DNA of 19,068 nt from JBMOLK01 sp049325575 (GTDB lineage: Bacteria > Bacillota > Clostridia > Acetivibrionales > Acetivibrionaceae), in contig JBMOLK010000060.1 of assembly GCA_049325575.1 (NCBI GenBank), positions 1-19,068 on the forward strand, written 5' to 3'. Under the pieces are notes generated by a model that was not told the DNA's origin, did not search any database, and was given only the letters and a program-made list of their open reading frames with translations. Below are positions 7,300 to 15,070 of this stretch, piece by piece; positions within the stretch are counted from its first letter, which is position 1; every line of letters starts with the position of its first letter. Position numbers and translations under genes: made by a program.

Positions 7300-8529
7300 A
7301 TGAAAAAAGTTGAACTGCTTGCACCTGCAGGCAGCCTTGAAAAACTGAAAATGGCTGTAATCTACGGAGCAGATGCGGTGTACCTTGGTGGTGAGGAATT
7401 CGGCCTTAGAGCCCATGCAGAAAATTTTACAACAGAAGACCTGAAAGCCGGTATAGAATTTGCTCACAATAGAGGAAAGAAAGTATATATAACCATGAAT
7501 ATATTCCCCCACAATGATGACCTTAGAGGTATGCCTGATTATATAAAAGAAGTAAGTAATATGGGTGTTGATGCCATAATACTGTCTGACCCAGGCGTTT
7601 TTTCCCTTGTAAAGGAGTTTGCTCCCGATATGGAAATCCATTTAAGCACGCAGGCCAATAATACCAACTGGATGAGTTCAAGGTTCTGGCACCAGCAGGG
7701 TGTAAAGAGAATTGTATTAGCTAGAGAGCTTTCCTTAAAAGAGATAAAGGAAATAAGAGAGCAAGTGCCTGATAGTCTGGAGCTTGAAGTATTTATCCAC
7801 GGCGCTATGTGTATTTCCTACTCCGGAAGGTGTCTTCTAAGCAATTATATGGCAGGGCGTGATTCAAACAGAGGACAATGTGCACATCCCTGTAGATGGA
7901 AATACTATCTTGTGGAAGAAAAAAGACCGGGAGAGTATTTACCGGTGCTTGAAAATGAAAGAGGAACATTCATATTTAATTCAAAAGACTTGTGCATGAT
8001 TGAACATCTGCCGCAGATTATTGAATCCGGTGCAGCAAGCTTAAAAATCGAAGGACGTATGAAGAGTTCTTTTTATGTTGCTACAGTTGTTAAGGCATAT
8101 CGTGAAGCATTAGATGCTTACTATGAAGGCAAAGATAATTACAAATTCAACCCCAAATGGCTTGAAGAATTATCAAAAGCCAGCCATAGAGAATACACTA
8201 CAGGGTTTTATTTTGATAAGCCCGATTCGGAAGGTCAGATCTATCACACTAGTTCATATATCAGAGGATACGACTTTATAGGGGTTGTTTTAGAGTATGA
8301 CAAGACTTCGGGGGTAGCTAAGGTTGAACAAAGAAACCGAATGTTTACAGGTGATGAAATTGAAGTTGTAAACCCCGTGGGAGAGTTCTTTACACAAAGG
8401 ATAGATTCCATGAAGAACATTGATGGCGAAGAAATAGATGTAGCTCCCCATCCTCAGATGATTGTCTACATTCCTATGAAGCAAGATGTAGATGAATATA
8501 CAATGTTAAGAAGAAAGTCTAAGGAGTGA
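7300..8529 (+). CDS. trhP: tRNA 5-hydroxyuridine synthase TrhP (U32 peptidase family)
   Basis: Members of the U32 'peptidase' family such as TrhP (E. coli YegQ; B. subtilis YrrN/YrrO) carry out prephenate-dependent hydroxylation of uridine 34 in tRNA. The 409-residue protein begins KKVELLAPAGSLEKLK, the family N-terminus, and has the GADAVYLGG motif. The U32 signature region is FIHGAMCISYSGRCLLSNY. Cys171, Cys178, Cys194 and Cys198 (GQCAHPC) are spaced as expected for an Fe-S cluster. SLKIEGRMKS follows further on. The ATG at 7300 has AGGAG eight bases upstream, so the longer in-frame starts at 7258 and 7294 are unlikely. It is 47 bases behind trmR, a substrate-supplying partner. The length matches YrrO; the second paralogue YrrN of B. 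subtilis is absent here. True protease activity cannot be excluded from sequence. Confidence 0.87.
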   Translation: MKKVELLAPAGSLEKLKMAVIYGADAVYLGGEEFGLRAHAENFTTEDLKAGIEFAHNRGKKVYITMNIFPHNDDLRGMPDYIKEVSNMGVDAIILSDPGVFSLVKEFAPDMEIHLSTQANNTNWMSSRFWHQQGVKRIVLARELSLKEIKEIREQVPDSLELEVFIHGAMCISYSGRCLLSNYMAGRDSNRGQCAHPCRWKYYLVEEKRPGEYLPVLENERGTFIFNSKDLCMIEHLPQIIESGAASLKIEGRMKSSFYVATVVKAYREALDAYYEGKDNYKFNPKWLEELSKASHREYTTGFYFDKPDSEGQIYHTSSYIRGYDFIGVVLEYDKTSGVAKVEQRNRMFTGDEIEVVNPVGEFFTQRIDSMKNIDGEEIDVAPHPQMIVYIPMKQDVDEYTMLRRKSKE

Positions 8530-8551
8530 AGCATAAAGCTTCACTTTTTTT
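8525..8551 (+). terminator. Intrinsic terminator after trhP
   Basis: An 8-bp stem AGTGAAGC/GCTTCACT (8525-8532 with 8538-8545, five-base loop) runs straight into seven Ts (8545-8551). The trhP stop codon lies inside the left arm. It closes the typA-mltG-trmR-trhP run. Confidence 0.92.
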
Positions 8552-8636
8552 GTTTGAATAATTATTTTTCTAGTATAAATTCCCCTCCATTTTGGAAAAA
8601 TCCTATAAGGAAACAAACTATAAGAGGGGGCTTTTT

Positions 8637-10292
8637 ATGAATAAAAAAAGAAACAAAATACTCCTGACAATTTTTTCACTTATACTTGCTTTACTCACCG
8701 TAAGAATTTTTTACATACAGATCTATATCGGAAAAAAGCTTGCCATATCTGCAACTGCTCAAAAAATATCAAACCTGCAGGTTCAGGTACCCAGAGGAAA
8801 TATACTTGATAAAAACTTCATACCTCTTACCAACAGGACCAAAAAAGTTGATGTTATCATAAAACCTCTCTACTTAAGAGGAAATGAAAAGGCAATTTAT
8901 GATATAGCAAATATACTGGAAGTGAATTACACCCAGCTAAAAAGGCAAATCGATATGAAAAAAGAACCAATTCTCATTGAGTCGGGTGAAGATAAGAAAA
9001 ATCATATTATAAAAGAAAACATTCATGGTATATCTTTTATAAACTCTCTTAAAAGATATGACAGCAATTCACCGGCAAAGCACGTATTGGGGTATTTAAA
9101 CAAAATAGACAAAACCGGAGAAACAGGGATAGAAAAAGCTTACGAGAAAATATTGAAGGTTAATGCCCAAAGCAGCGTAGGCGTTATAACTGATGCAAGA
9201 GACAACCTTGTACAGGGCCTCGGATACAGGTTTATGAAATCTGAAGAAAAAAAACAGCTAAATGTAAAGCTTACACTTGATTATCACATTCAAAAAATAG
9301 CTGAAGAGGTAATGGATAAAAACAGATTAAAAGGAGCCGTGGTTATAGAAGATGTAGTAACCGGAGATATTGTAGCCATGGTAAGCAAGCCGGACTTTGA
9401 TCCCAATGAGATAGGTGAATATCTTAAGAGTCAGGATAAGGAGCTTTTTAACAGGGCTGTTGCATCATACAATTTAGGTTCAATATTTAAAATAATTGAT
9501 CTGGCAAGCGCATATAACAAAAATATAAGTCCTCATATGCACTACTTTTGCCCGGGGTATGTTATCCTCGGTGACAAGGAGTTCAAATGCTCCTCCTATG
9601 GAGCGGGAGGACACGGGTTGGTGAGCCTCCAGGAAGCTTTTGCATCCTCATGCAATCCCTATTTTATTGAGCTTGGAATTAAAATGGGACAAAAAAACAT
9701 CATTGATACAGCAAAGAGATTCGGGCTTGGAAGCTATACTGGAATAAATGCTCAAGGAATTGAAGAATCCTCCGGCAACCTTCCTGACCCAAACAGTTAT
9801 TTTACTTACGGAGATACTGCAAATATATCAATAGGACAAGGAGATGTACTTGCTACACCTTTGCAGGTTGCAGATATGATTGCAACCATAGCCAACGGAG
9901 GTATAAAAAATAAAATAAATATAGTAGATTCAATAGTTGATTCAAACGGAAACAACCTAAAGGTTATACGGCAAGAAGGAGGCCAAAGAATAATATCCAA
10001 GGAAGTATGTGATAAAATAAAAGAGCTTATGGAAGAAGTTACCGTAAGCGGTACGGGGACCAGGGCAAGTCTTACTGAATATGGTGGTGCAGGTGGAAAA
10101 ACAGGTAGTGCAGAAACAGGGCAGTATGTTAATGGAGAAAAAATTGTTCATGCATGGTTTGCCGGATATTTTCCAAGACTTAATCCAAAATATTCAATAG
10201 CCGTATTTATAGAAAACGGAAAAAGCGGCGGAGGTGTTGCTGCTCCTATATTTGAGGAAATTGCAAAAAACATTATGAAAAAAAGTTTTTAA
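8637..10292 (+). CDS. pbpI: Class B penicillin-binding protein, PbpI (PBP4b)-like
   Basis: This is a membrane-anchored D,D-transpeptidase that cross-links peptidoglycan. The 551-residue protein has one N-terminal membrane segment (about 8-29), a PBP dimer-type region starting VPRGNILDKN (51-60), and a transpeptidase domain. Catalytic motifs are complete: Ser282 in SIFK (282-285), SCN (338-340) and KTG (488-490). The ATG at 8637 has AGAGGGGG upstream; the in-frame start at 8592 would add 15 residues with no ribosome site. B. subtilis yrrR (pbpI, a mother-cell-specific PBP4b) lies a few genes downstream of yrrL-yrrM-yrrN-yrrO, so the position supports orthology. Here udk and greA are missing between. 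SpoVD- or PBP2-type paralogues are the alternative identity. The sigK neighbour fits a sporulation role, but I found no convincing sporulation promoter. Confidence 0.8.
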   Translation: MNKKRNKILLTIFSLILALLTVRIFYIQIYIGKKLAISATAQKISNLQVQVPRGNILDKNFIPLTNRTKKVDVIIKPLYLRGNEKAIYDIANILEVNYTQLKRQIDMKKEPILIESGEDKKNHIIKENIHGISFINSLKRYDSNSPAKHVLGYLNKIDKTGETGIEKAYEKILKVNAQSSVGVITDARDNLVQGLGYRFMKSEEKKQLNVKLTLDYHIQKIAEEVMDKNRLKGAVVIEDVVTGDIVAMVSKPDFDPNEIGEYLKSQDKELFNRAVASYNLGSIFKIIDLASAYNKNISPHMHYFCPGYVILGDKEFKCSSYGAGGHGLVSLQEAFASSCNPYFIELGIKMGQKNIIDTAKRFGLGSYTGINAQGIEESSGNLPDPNSYFTYGDTANISIGQGDVLATPLQVADMIATIANGGIKNKINIVDSIVDSNGNNLKVIRQEGGQRIISKEVCDKIKELMEEVTVSGTGTRASLTEYGGAGGKTGSAETGQYVNGEKIVHAWFAGYFPRLNPKYSIAVFIENGKSGGGVAAPIFEEIAKNIMKKSF

Positions 10293-10304
10293 TTTCATAT
10301 GTAC

Positions 10305-10335
10305 TTGCACCTCAAATTTCCTTGCCTCATATAAT
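10305..10335 (+). promoter_or_regulatory. Candidate sigK promoter
   Basis: CATATAAT (10328-10335) resembles both the sigma-A -10 (TATAAT) and the sigma-E -10 (CATACAAT). A TTGCAC lies 19 bases upstream (10305-10310), long for sigma-A. GCACCT in the sigma-E position is a poor match to its -35 consensus. sigK is transcribed by sigma-E with SpoIIID in B. subtilis, which is why the sigma-E reading is considered. Which factor is used here is unclear. Confidence 0.4.
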
Positions 10336-10369
10336 TATAAGGTAGCCTATTTGTAGGAGGTGCCTTATT

Positions 10370-11080
10370 TTGTACAGCATTTTGTTTGCTTCGTTCATAG
10401 AAATAATTAAAAATATATTCTTTCTTTTCGGTTATGTTTCCAATGTTAATTCATTTCCACAGCCCCTAAATCCTGAAGAAGAGCAGCAGTATATAAGGCT
10501 TCTTAAAGATGGAAATGAAGAAGCACGCAACATACTTATTGAAAGAAACTTAAGGCTTGTTGCTCATATTGTAAAAAAATACAATTCTTCAGCAAGCGAC
10601 TGTGATGATCTTATTTCCATTGGGACAATCGGGCTTATAAAAGCTATTGCCACCTTTAATCATGAAAAGGGTACAAGATTGGCAACTTATGCTGCAAGAT
10701 GCATTGAAAATGAGATCTTAATGCAAATCAGGTCCAGTAAAAAAATACAAAGTGAAGTATCGCTTCAAGACCCTATAGGAGTTGACCGGGATGGAAACGA
10801 AATAGCTCTTATAGATGTCATTGGAAATGAATCCGAATCTGTTGTCGAGGAAGTAGAGCTTAAAATGCAGGTAAAACGCTTGTACAACAAGATGAAGGAT
10901 GTTCTTAAAAACAGGGAAAAAGTAGTACTGGAGCTTAGATATGGATTACTCAACGGCACCAGCAAGACTCAAAGGGAAATTGCCAAGATGCTCGGTATAT
11001 CTAGGTCCTACGTTTCAAGAATCGAGAAGAAAGCAATAAAAAAATTGGGTAGGGAACTTAAATCTGAAGGCTGTCAATAA
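10370..11080 (+). CDS. sigK: Sporulation sigma factor SigK precursor (pro-sigma-K)
   Basis: Sigma-K directs late mother-cell transcription for spore coat and maturation. The 236-residue protein keeps a hydrophobic pro-sequence (FASFIEIIKNIFFLFGYV, about 7-23) like that removed by the membrane protease SpoIVFB in Bacillus. Region 2 follows with NLRLVAHIVKKY, DLISIGTIGLIKAI, TYAARCIENEIL and SLQDPIG. Region 4 has TQREIAKMLGISRSYVSRIEKKA, the helix-turn-helix for the -35 element. The start is a TTG at 10370; AGGAGGTG seven bases upstream and agreement with the B. subtilis N-terminus support it. The gene is continuous, with no skin-type element splitting it. It lies 77 bases after the PBP gene and ends in a terminator shared with ytvI, another likely sporulation gene. 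Confidence 0.96.
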   Translation: MYSILFASFIEIIKNIFFLFGYVSNVNSFPQPLNPEEEQQYIRLLKDGNEEARNILIERNLRLVAHIVKKYNSSASDCDDLISIGTIGLIKAIATFNHEKGTRLATYAARCIENEILMQIRSSKKIQSEVSLQDPIGVDRDGNEIALIDVIGNESESVVEEVELKMQVKRLYNKMKDVLKNREKVVLELRYGLLNGTSKTQREIAKMLGISRSYVSRIEKKAIKKLGRELKSEGCQ

Positions 11081-11093
11081 TCGACAGCCTTCA
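11065..11093. terminator. Convergent terminator between sigK and ytvI
   Basis: An 11-bp perfect stem (arms 11065-11075 and 11083-11093, seven-base loop; core GAAGGCTGTC/GACAGCCTTC) overlaps the sigK stop codon. The plus-strand tail is AAATTAATTTTATTTT, a loose T-run, and the minus-strand tail is only weakly T-rich. It probably serves sigK mainly and ytvI in the opposite direction. Confidence 0.8.
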
Positions 11094-11110
11094 AATTAAT
11101 TTTATTTTGC

Positions 11111-12196
11111 CTATGCATTTTTCTTATACTGGCTTATAAACTCTTTTAAAGTCTTTTGCTTTACTATTCCGGATATTATGTTCTTTAAGAGCAGGACCGT
11201 TACAGGCCCGATTATAAGACCGATAACTCCGAACAACTGCAGCCCAAGGTACATGGACATCAGTGTTATCAAAGGATGTAAGCCTATCTGTTCCCCAAGC
11301 ACTTTTGGCTCTATCAGCTGTCTTACCACCAATACTACACCATACAATATAATAAGGGAAACTGCCATTTTAATATCGCCGGTTAAAAGCTCGTAAACAG
11401 CCCAGGGAATAAGTATACCTCCCGTTCCTAATATAGGTAATGCATCAATTATACTAATAGCTAAGGCCAATAAGATGAAATGCTTCATCCCTATAACTGC
11501 AAAACCTATACTAAGCTCGGTAAAAGTAATTGTCATTAAAATAAGCTGTGCTCTTATATATCCAAATAGAGCTACAAACATATCATCCTTGATACTTACA
11601 ACTTTATTTAGCCATGCTTCAGGTAAGTTCGACTTAAAAAAGTTGTATATCTTATCTCTATCACTGGCAAGAAAATATGTGGAGAGAATAGTTACAAGTA
11701 TAAATACCAATGCTTGCGGTATCGAAATCGCAGTACTGAAAACACCCTTAACAAAAGAATTCAGAATTTTGGAGAGTGATTCCGAGAGGTTTGATACCAT
11801 ATTCTCTATGTTTGCTGTTACTTCCTTTGGAAGACCTAAATAAAAATCGGAAGCCCTACTGACAAGACCTTTTATGTTTTGGTAAACTTCTGTAAGGTAC
11901 CTGGGAAGAGTTTGGGATAAGCTTACAGCTTCCTTATAAAGTCTTGAAATCAGCAGAACTAAAAGTATACTGATAATTGATAGAACCAAAAGAACCGAAA
12001 CTGCGGCCGATACCTTTCTTGACAACCTCACCCGCTTCATCAGAAAATTTATCAGGGGCTCGATAAATGTTGACACTGCAAAAGCAATTACAAAAGGTGC
12101 AAGATATATTGAGAGTTTAAAAACAAGAAACATCCCAAGCAGTGTTCCACCAAAAATCAGAACTATTCTGATAGCTAACCTTAAACTTTGACTCAT
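11111..12196 (-). CDS. ytvI: Sporulation-type AI-2E family membrane protein YtvI
   Basis: This is a polytopic membrane protein of the AI-2E transporter family (PF01594), 361 residues, closest in type to the YtvI subgroup of spore formers. Hydrophobic segments occur near 8-28, 30-50 and 62-84, and several more in the second half. The central soluble part (about 90-150) is amphipathic. Family motifs are DALPILGTGG (about 250) and EPKVLGEQIGLHPL (about 297). The ATG at 12196 has GGAAGGG just upstream. Its molecular function is not established; some family members export small molecules or exchange sodium for protons. Its position tail-to-tail with sigK fits a sporulation role, but this is only context. 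It lies downstream of mutS2 with a terminator between, and has its own candidate promoter. Confidence 0.85.
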   Translation of the reverse strand: MSQSLRLAIRIVLIFGGTLLGMFLVFKLSIYLAPFVIAFAVSTFIEPLINFLMKRVRLSRKVSAAVSVLLVLSIISILLVLLISRLYKEAVSLSQTLPRYLTEVYQNIKGLVSRASDFYLGLPKEVTANIENMVSNLSESLSKILNSFVKGVFSTAISIPQALVFILVTILSTYFLASDRDKIYNFFKSNLPEAWLNKVVSIKDDMFVALFGYIRAQLILMTITFTELSIGFAVIGMKHFILLALAISIIDALPILGTGGILIPWAVYELLTGDIKMAVSLIILYGVVLVVRQLIEPKVLGEQIGLHPLITLMSMYLGLQLFGVIGLIIGPVTVLLLKNIISGIVKQKTLKEFISQYKKNA

Positions 12197-12251
12197 ATAA
12201 CCCTTCCTTATTGTGGTTTCATGATAGATATTATTTATAGTTTTTTATAAT

Positions 12252-12280
12252 ATGATATTTCACATTCAAACTTTATGCAA
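12252..12280 (-). promoter_or_regulatory. Candidate ytvI promoter
   Basis: On the minus strand TTGCAT (12275-12280) and TATCAT (12252-12257) are 17 bases apart, a fair sigma-A promoter. The same stretch holds TGCATA followed 19 bases later by CATATTA. This resembles the sporulation sigma-G pattern (TGCATA, about 18, CATACTA) but is off by about one base in spacing. Both readings fit the DNA; transcription data would be needed to choose. Confidence 0.5.
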
Positions 12281-12304
12281 GAAGTTTTTTAAAAAAGACC
12301 GCAA

Positions 12305-12338
12305 ATAAAAAGCCCGTATCTACTGGAACCTACGGGCA
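12305..12338 (-). terminator. Terminator downstream of mutS2
   Basis: A 7-bp GC-rich stem GCCCGTA/TACGGGC (12312-12318 with 12331-12337, 12-base loop) is followed on the minus strand by TTTTTATTT. It lies about 150 bases past the mutS2 stop, further than usual. It may end the mutS2 transcript, a short independent RNA, or both. Confidence 0.8.
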
Positions 12339-12372
12339 TTAAATAAATATATGATTTGAAGTTTGTCGATCT
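12305..12372 (-). ncRNA. Candidate small RNA between mutS2 and ytvI
   Basis: A promoter-like pair (12379-12407) predicts a start near 12372, and a clear intrinsic terminator ends near 12305. That gives an RNA of about 68 bases with no open reading frame or ribosome site. Only the terminator hairpin is a strong fold. I do not recognise it as a known RNA family. It could simply be the mutS2 3' end. Confidence 0.35.
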
Positions 12373-12378
12373 ACTTCT

Positions 12379-12407
12379 AAAATAACCATTTTTTAGACAC
12401 ATGTCAA
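12379..12407 (-). promoter_or_regulatory. Promoter-like element downstream of mutS2
   Basis: On the minus strand a perfect -35 TTGACA (12402-12407) is followed after 17 bases by TATTTT (12379-12384). The -10 is moderate. No gene follows before the terminator at 12338, so the product would be a short RNA, or a read-through transcript into ytvI. Confidence 0.45.
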
Positions 12408-12460
12408 TATTTTTGTACGTTTTACTTTCCAAACATTAGAATAAAACGTTTAACATGTCA
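12399..12460. repeat. Nested repeats downstream of mutS2
   Basis: ACATGTCA occurs twice in direct orientation (12399-12406 and 12453-12460), each containing the palindrome ACATGT. Between them lies an inverted repeat ACGTTTTA/TAAAACGT (12417-12424 with 12442-12449, 17-base loop). The first ACATGTCA overlaps the -35 element of the promoter-like site. This could be an operator pair or a weak hairpin in the mutS2 tail. I do not recognise it. Confidence 0.45.
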
Positions 12461-12489
12461 TAACGCCAGGCTTTAGTTAATTTGACAAC

Positions 12490-14871
12490 TTATCTTAACT
12501 CAACAATTGTAACACCAGACTCTCCCTCTCCATATTTTCCAAGTCTAAAAGACTTTATCCGGGAATTGGATCTTAAATGCTTATGAATACCGTTTCTCAA
12601 AATACCTGTACCTTTACCATGGATTATGGAGACTTCTCCCAAGCCCGCAATAATTGCATCATCCAGATACTTATCAATACTTTCTAAAGCTTCATCAAGG
12701 TTATAACCTCTTAAGTCTATCTCTGTAGATATACTTTTAGCTTTTAAAACACCAATTTCACCTATACCGGATTTTTTAATCTCACTCTTTTGCTCATCTA
12801 CTACTCTCAAATTTGATACATGAACATTTATTTTCATAATCCCAGCCTGTACCAAAGCTTCACCATCTTTATTAGGCGGTGTTACAACCGTCCCTTTCTG
12901 GTTTAGATTAACAATTAAAACACTGTCACCTGGCTTTAGGTTTTTGGGAGGCTTTACCAGTGTATTCCTTGGTACTATAGGCTTTGACAGGGTTTCTTCG
13001 ATAGAGTCCACCTTGTTTTTGAGCTTTAGCCTCATCTCTTCCGCTTCCTTATGCCTTGAAGCGTTTTCACTCTCTTTTTCAAGCCTTCTCATCTCCGAAA
13101 TTATGCTTTCCGATTCCCTTTTAGCCTCAAGGAGGATTTTTCTTGCCTCTTCCCTGGCCTCTTTTAATGATTTTTCTTTGCTTTCATTAAATCTTCTCTT
13201 CTGCTCATCCAACTCTTTCTTCAGCTTTTCCGCTTCAAGCCTGTAGCTTTCTGCTCTAATCCTCTCATTTTCCGTCTGACTTAGATTTTTTTCAATCGAT
13301 AAAAGCATGTCCTCAAACTTGATATCTTCCTTTGTCAAGAACTCCTTTGCACGCTCAATAACATCCTCATCAAGGCCCAGTCTTTTGGATATGGCAAAAG
13401 CATTGCTCTTTCCCGGAACTCCTATCAAAAGCTTGTAAGTCGGCTTTAAAGTCTCCACATCAAACTCACAGCAGGCATTCTCAACAAATCTTGTAGTAAC
13501 AGCATACACTTTTAGCTGGCTGTAATGAGTTGTAGCTACTGTAATACACCCTTTTTGCCTAAGATACTCCAGTATTGACATAGCCAAAGCAGCACCTTCT
13601 GTAGGGTCGGTGCCTGCACCCAGTTCATCAAACAGTACAAGTGAGCTGTCATCAATGTTCTTTAAAATACTCACAATATTTTTCATATGGGAAGAGAAAG
13701 TACTAAGGCTTTGTTCAATACTTTGCTCATCTCCTATATCAGCATAAACCTTATTAAAAATGCTCATTTCAGTTCCTTCATTAGCCGGTATATGAAGGCC
13801 TGCCTGGGTCAAAAGGGTAAATAGCCCTGCTGTCTTCAGGGTAACGGTTTTTCCGCCTGTATTAGGTCCGGTAACAACAAGGGTATCAAACTCCTGTCCA
13901 ATCCAAAAGTCTATAGGAACTACAATCTTCTGGTCCAATAGTGGGTGTCTTCCCTTTTTTATAATAATTCTGTGCTCATTATTAAGCTTTGGACAGACGC
14001 AGTTAAAATCAAGGCTTAACTTTGCCTTTGCAAAAATAAAGTCCAGCTTGGCCAAAAGTGAAATATTGGACACTAGATTCGTAACGATTTCTGCTACAGC
14101 AGCGGTAAGCTCCTGTAATATCCTTTCAATCTCGACCTGCTCCTTTATCTTAAGCTCCCTTATATTATTGTTTGCTTCAACAACTGCCATAGGCTCAACA
14201 AAAATTGTAGCACCGCTTGCCGATGAATCGTGTATAAGCCCAGGTATTTCACTTCTATGCTCCTGCTTCACTGGAATAACATACCTGTCTCCTCTTATTG
14301 TCACTATGGACTCCTGCATGTACTTTTGGTATTTTGAGGACCTTAAAATATCATTTAGTCTATCCTTAATGGAATCCTGAGCATGCCTGATCTGCCTTCT
14401 TATATTAGCTAAAGCAGGGCTTGCAGCATCGGATATTTCCTCCTCACTCACAATTGACATGTTTATTTTGTCCTCAACCCTCTTATTTGGCTCCAAGAGC
14501 CTTATAAGCTCACTTACTATATTATTATCATCTGTTTTTATCCTGTCGTCACTGGCATAGTTTTTAAGGTTCCTTGACGCCCTTAGGACACTCGCTATCT
14601 TCAAAAGCTCTCCAGGGCTTAAAACAGCGCCTATATCAACACGCCTAAGGCTGTCCCTTATGTCATGGATTCCTCCCATGGGAGGACTTCCCCTTCTTGC
14701 TATAAAAGTGACTCCGTCACTGGTCTCCTTCAAGAGGCTTTGTACCTTGTCAAAATCGGTTTCCGGTAAAAGCTTCTCTGCCAGTTCCACACCTAGAACG
14801 GACGAAGTCAGACTTACGAGCCTTTTAATAATCTTATCAAATTCCAGTACTCTAAGTGTCTTTTCATTCAT
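12490..14871 (-). CDS. mutS2: MutS2 ATPase with Smr domain (RqcU-type)
   Basis: MutS2 is a MutS-related ATPase with a C-terminal Smr domain. It was long linked to suppression of recombination and is now also known in B. subtilis to bind collided ribosomes and promote quality control (RqcU). The 793-residue protein has a core/clamp region, Walker A GPNTGGKT (335-342), Walker B LVLFDE (411-416) followed by LGAGTDPTEG, and the switch histidine region TTHYSQLK. A charged coiled coil spans about 515-620. A KOW-like segment starts near GDSVLIVNLNQKG. The Smr domain (about 717-793) has EIDLRG and HGKGTG, the motifs expected of an active Smr nuclease. It lacks the mismatch-recognition domain of MutS1, as is normal. 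GAGG lies about ten bases before the ATG. It has a strong own promoter, divergent from the HAD gene. Confidence 0.97.
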   Translation of the reverse strand: MNEKTLRVLEFDKIIKRLVSLTSSVLGVELAEKLLPETDFDKVQSLLKETSDGVTFIARRGSPPMGGIHDIRDSLRRVDIGAVLSPGELLKIASVLRASRNLKNYASDDRIKTDDNNIVSELIRLLEPNKRVEDKINMSIVSEEEISDAASPALANIRRQIRHAQDSIKDRLNDILRSSKYQKYMQESIVTIRGDRYVIPVKQEHRSEIPGLIHDSSASGATIFVEPMAVVEANNNIRELKIKEQVEIERILQELTAAVAEIVTNLVSNISLLAKLDFIFAKAKLSLDFNCVCPKLNNEHRIIIKKGRHPLLDQKIVVPIDFWIGQEFDTLVVTGPNTGGKTVTLKTAGLFTLLTQAGLHIPANEGTEMSIFNKVYADIGDEQSIEQSLSTFSSHMKNIVSILKNIDDSSLVLFDELGAGTDPTEGAALAMSILEYLRQKGCITVATTHYSQLKVYAVTTRFVENACCEFDVETLKPTYKLLIGVPGKSNAFAISKRLGLDEDVIERAKEFLTKEDIKFEDMLLSIEKNLSQTENERIRAESYRLEAEKLKKELDEQKRRFNESKEKSLKEAREEARKILLEAKRESESIISEMRRLEKESENASRHKEAEEMRLKLKNKVDSIEETLSKPIVPRNTLVKPPKNLKPGDSVLIVNLNQKGTVVTPPNKDGEALVQAGIMKINVHVSNLRVVDEQKSEIKKSGIGEIGVLKAKSISTEIDLRGYNLDEALESIDKYLDDAIIAGLGEVSIIHGKGTGILRNGIHKHLRSNSRIKSFRLGKYGEGESGVTIVELR

Positions 14872-14930
14872 AAATCTTCATACCTCATCTATCCATCTAT
14901 AATATAAACATAATTTGAATTCTTCAAATA

Positions 14931-14958
14931 ATTATAGCATAAATTAAGACCTTATCAA
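14931..14958 (-). promoter_or_regulatory. Sigma-A promoter of mutS2
   Basis: On the minus strand TTGATA (14953-14958) and TATAAT (14931-14936) are 16 bases apart, and TGC directly precedes the -10, making it an extended -10 element. Transcription would start near 14924, giving a leader of about 50 bases. A small inverted repeat ATTTGAA/TTCAAAT lies at the predicted start. Confidence 0.85.
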
Positions 14959-15029
14959 GGAAAGTTCAACTATAATTAAAAATTCGCAATAGTTTATAAA
15001 ATCTCCCAGTTAGCCCATACCTTATTTTA

Positions 15030-15059
15030 TTGCTTGTATATAACCTGGTATGTTATAAT
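15030..15059 (+). promoter_or_regulatory. Sigma-A promoter of the HAD gene, very close to the start codon
   Basis: TTGCTT (15030-15035) and a perfect TATAAT (15054-15059) are 18 bases apart. The predicted transcription start (about 15065-15067) is only a few bases before the GTG/ATG at 15068/15071, implying a leaderless or almost leaderless mRNA. Confidence 0.7.
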
Positions 15060-15070
15060 TAACGCCGGTG

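Noticed and set aside
8582..8630. Hairpin hiding the PBP ribosome site (CCCCTC with GAGGGG)
   Set aside because: Six pairs across a loop of 36 bases with little else to support it; could be chance.
8592..8636. Longer N-terminus for the PBP gene
   Set aside because: The 8637 ATG has a strong AGAGGGGG site and gives a normal cytoplasmic stub before the membrane anchor; the upstream start has none.
10370..11080. Skin-like element in sigK
   Set aside because: The reading frame runs unbroken from pro-sequence to region 4.
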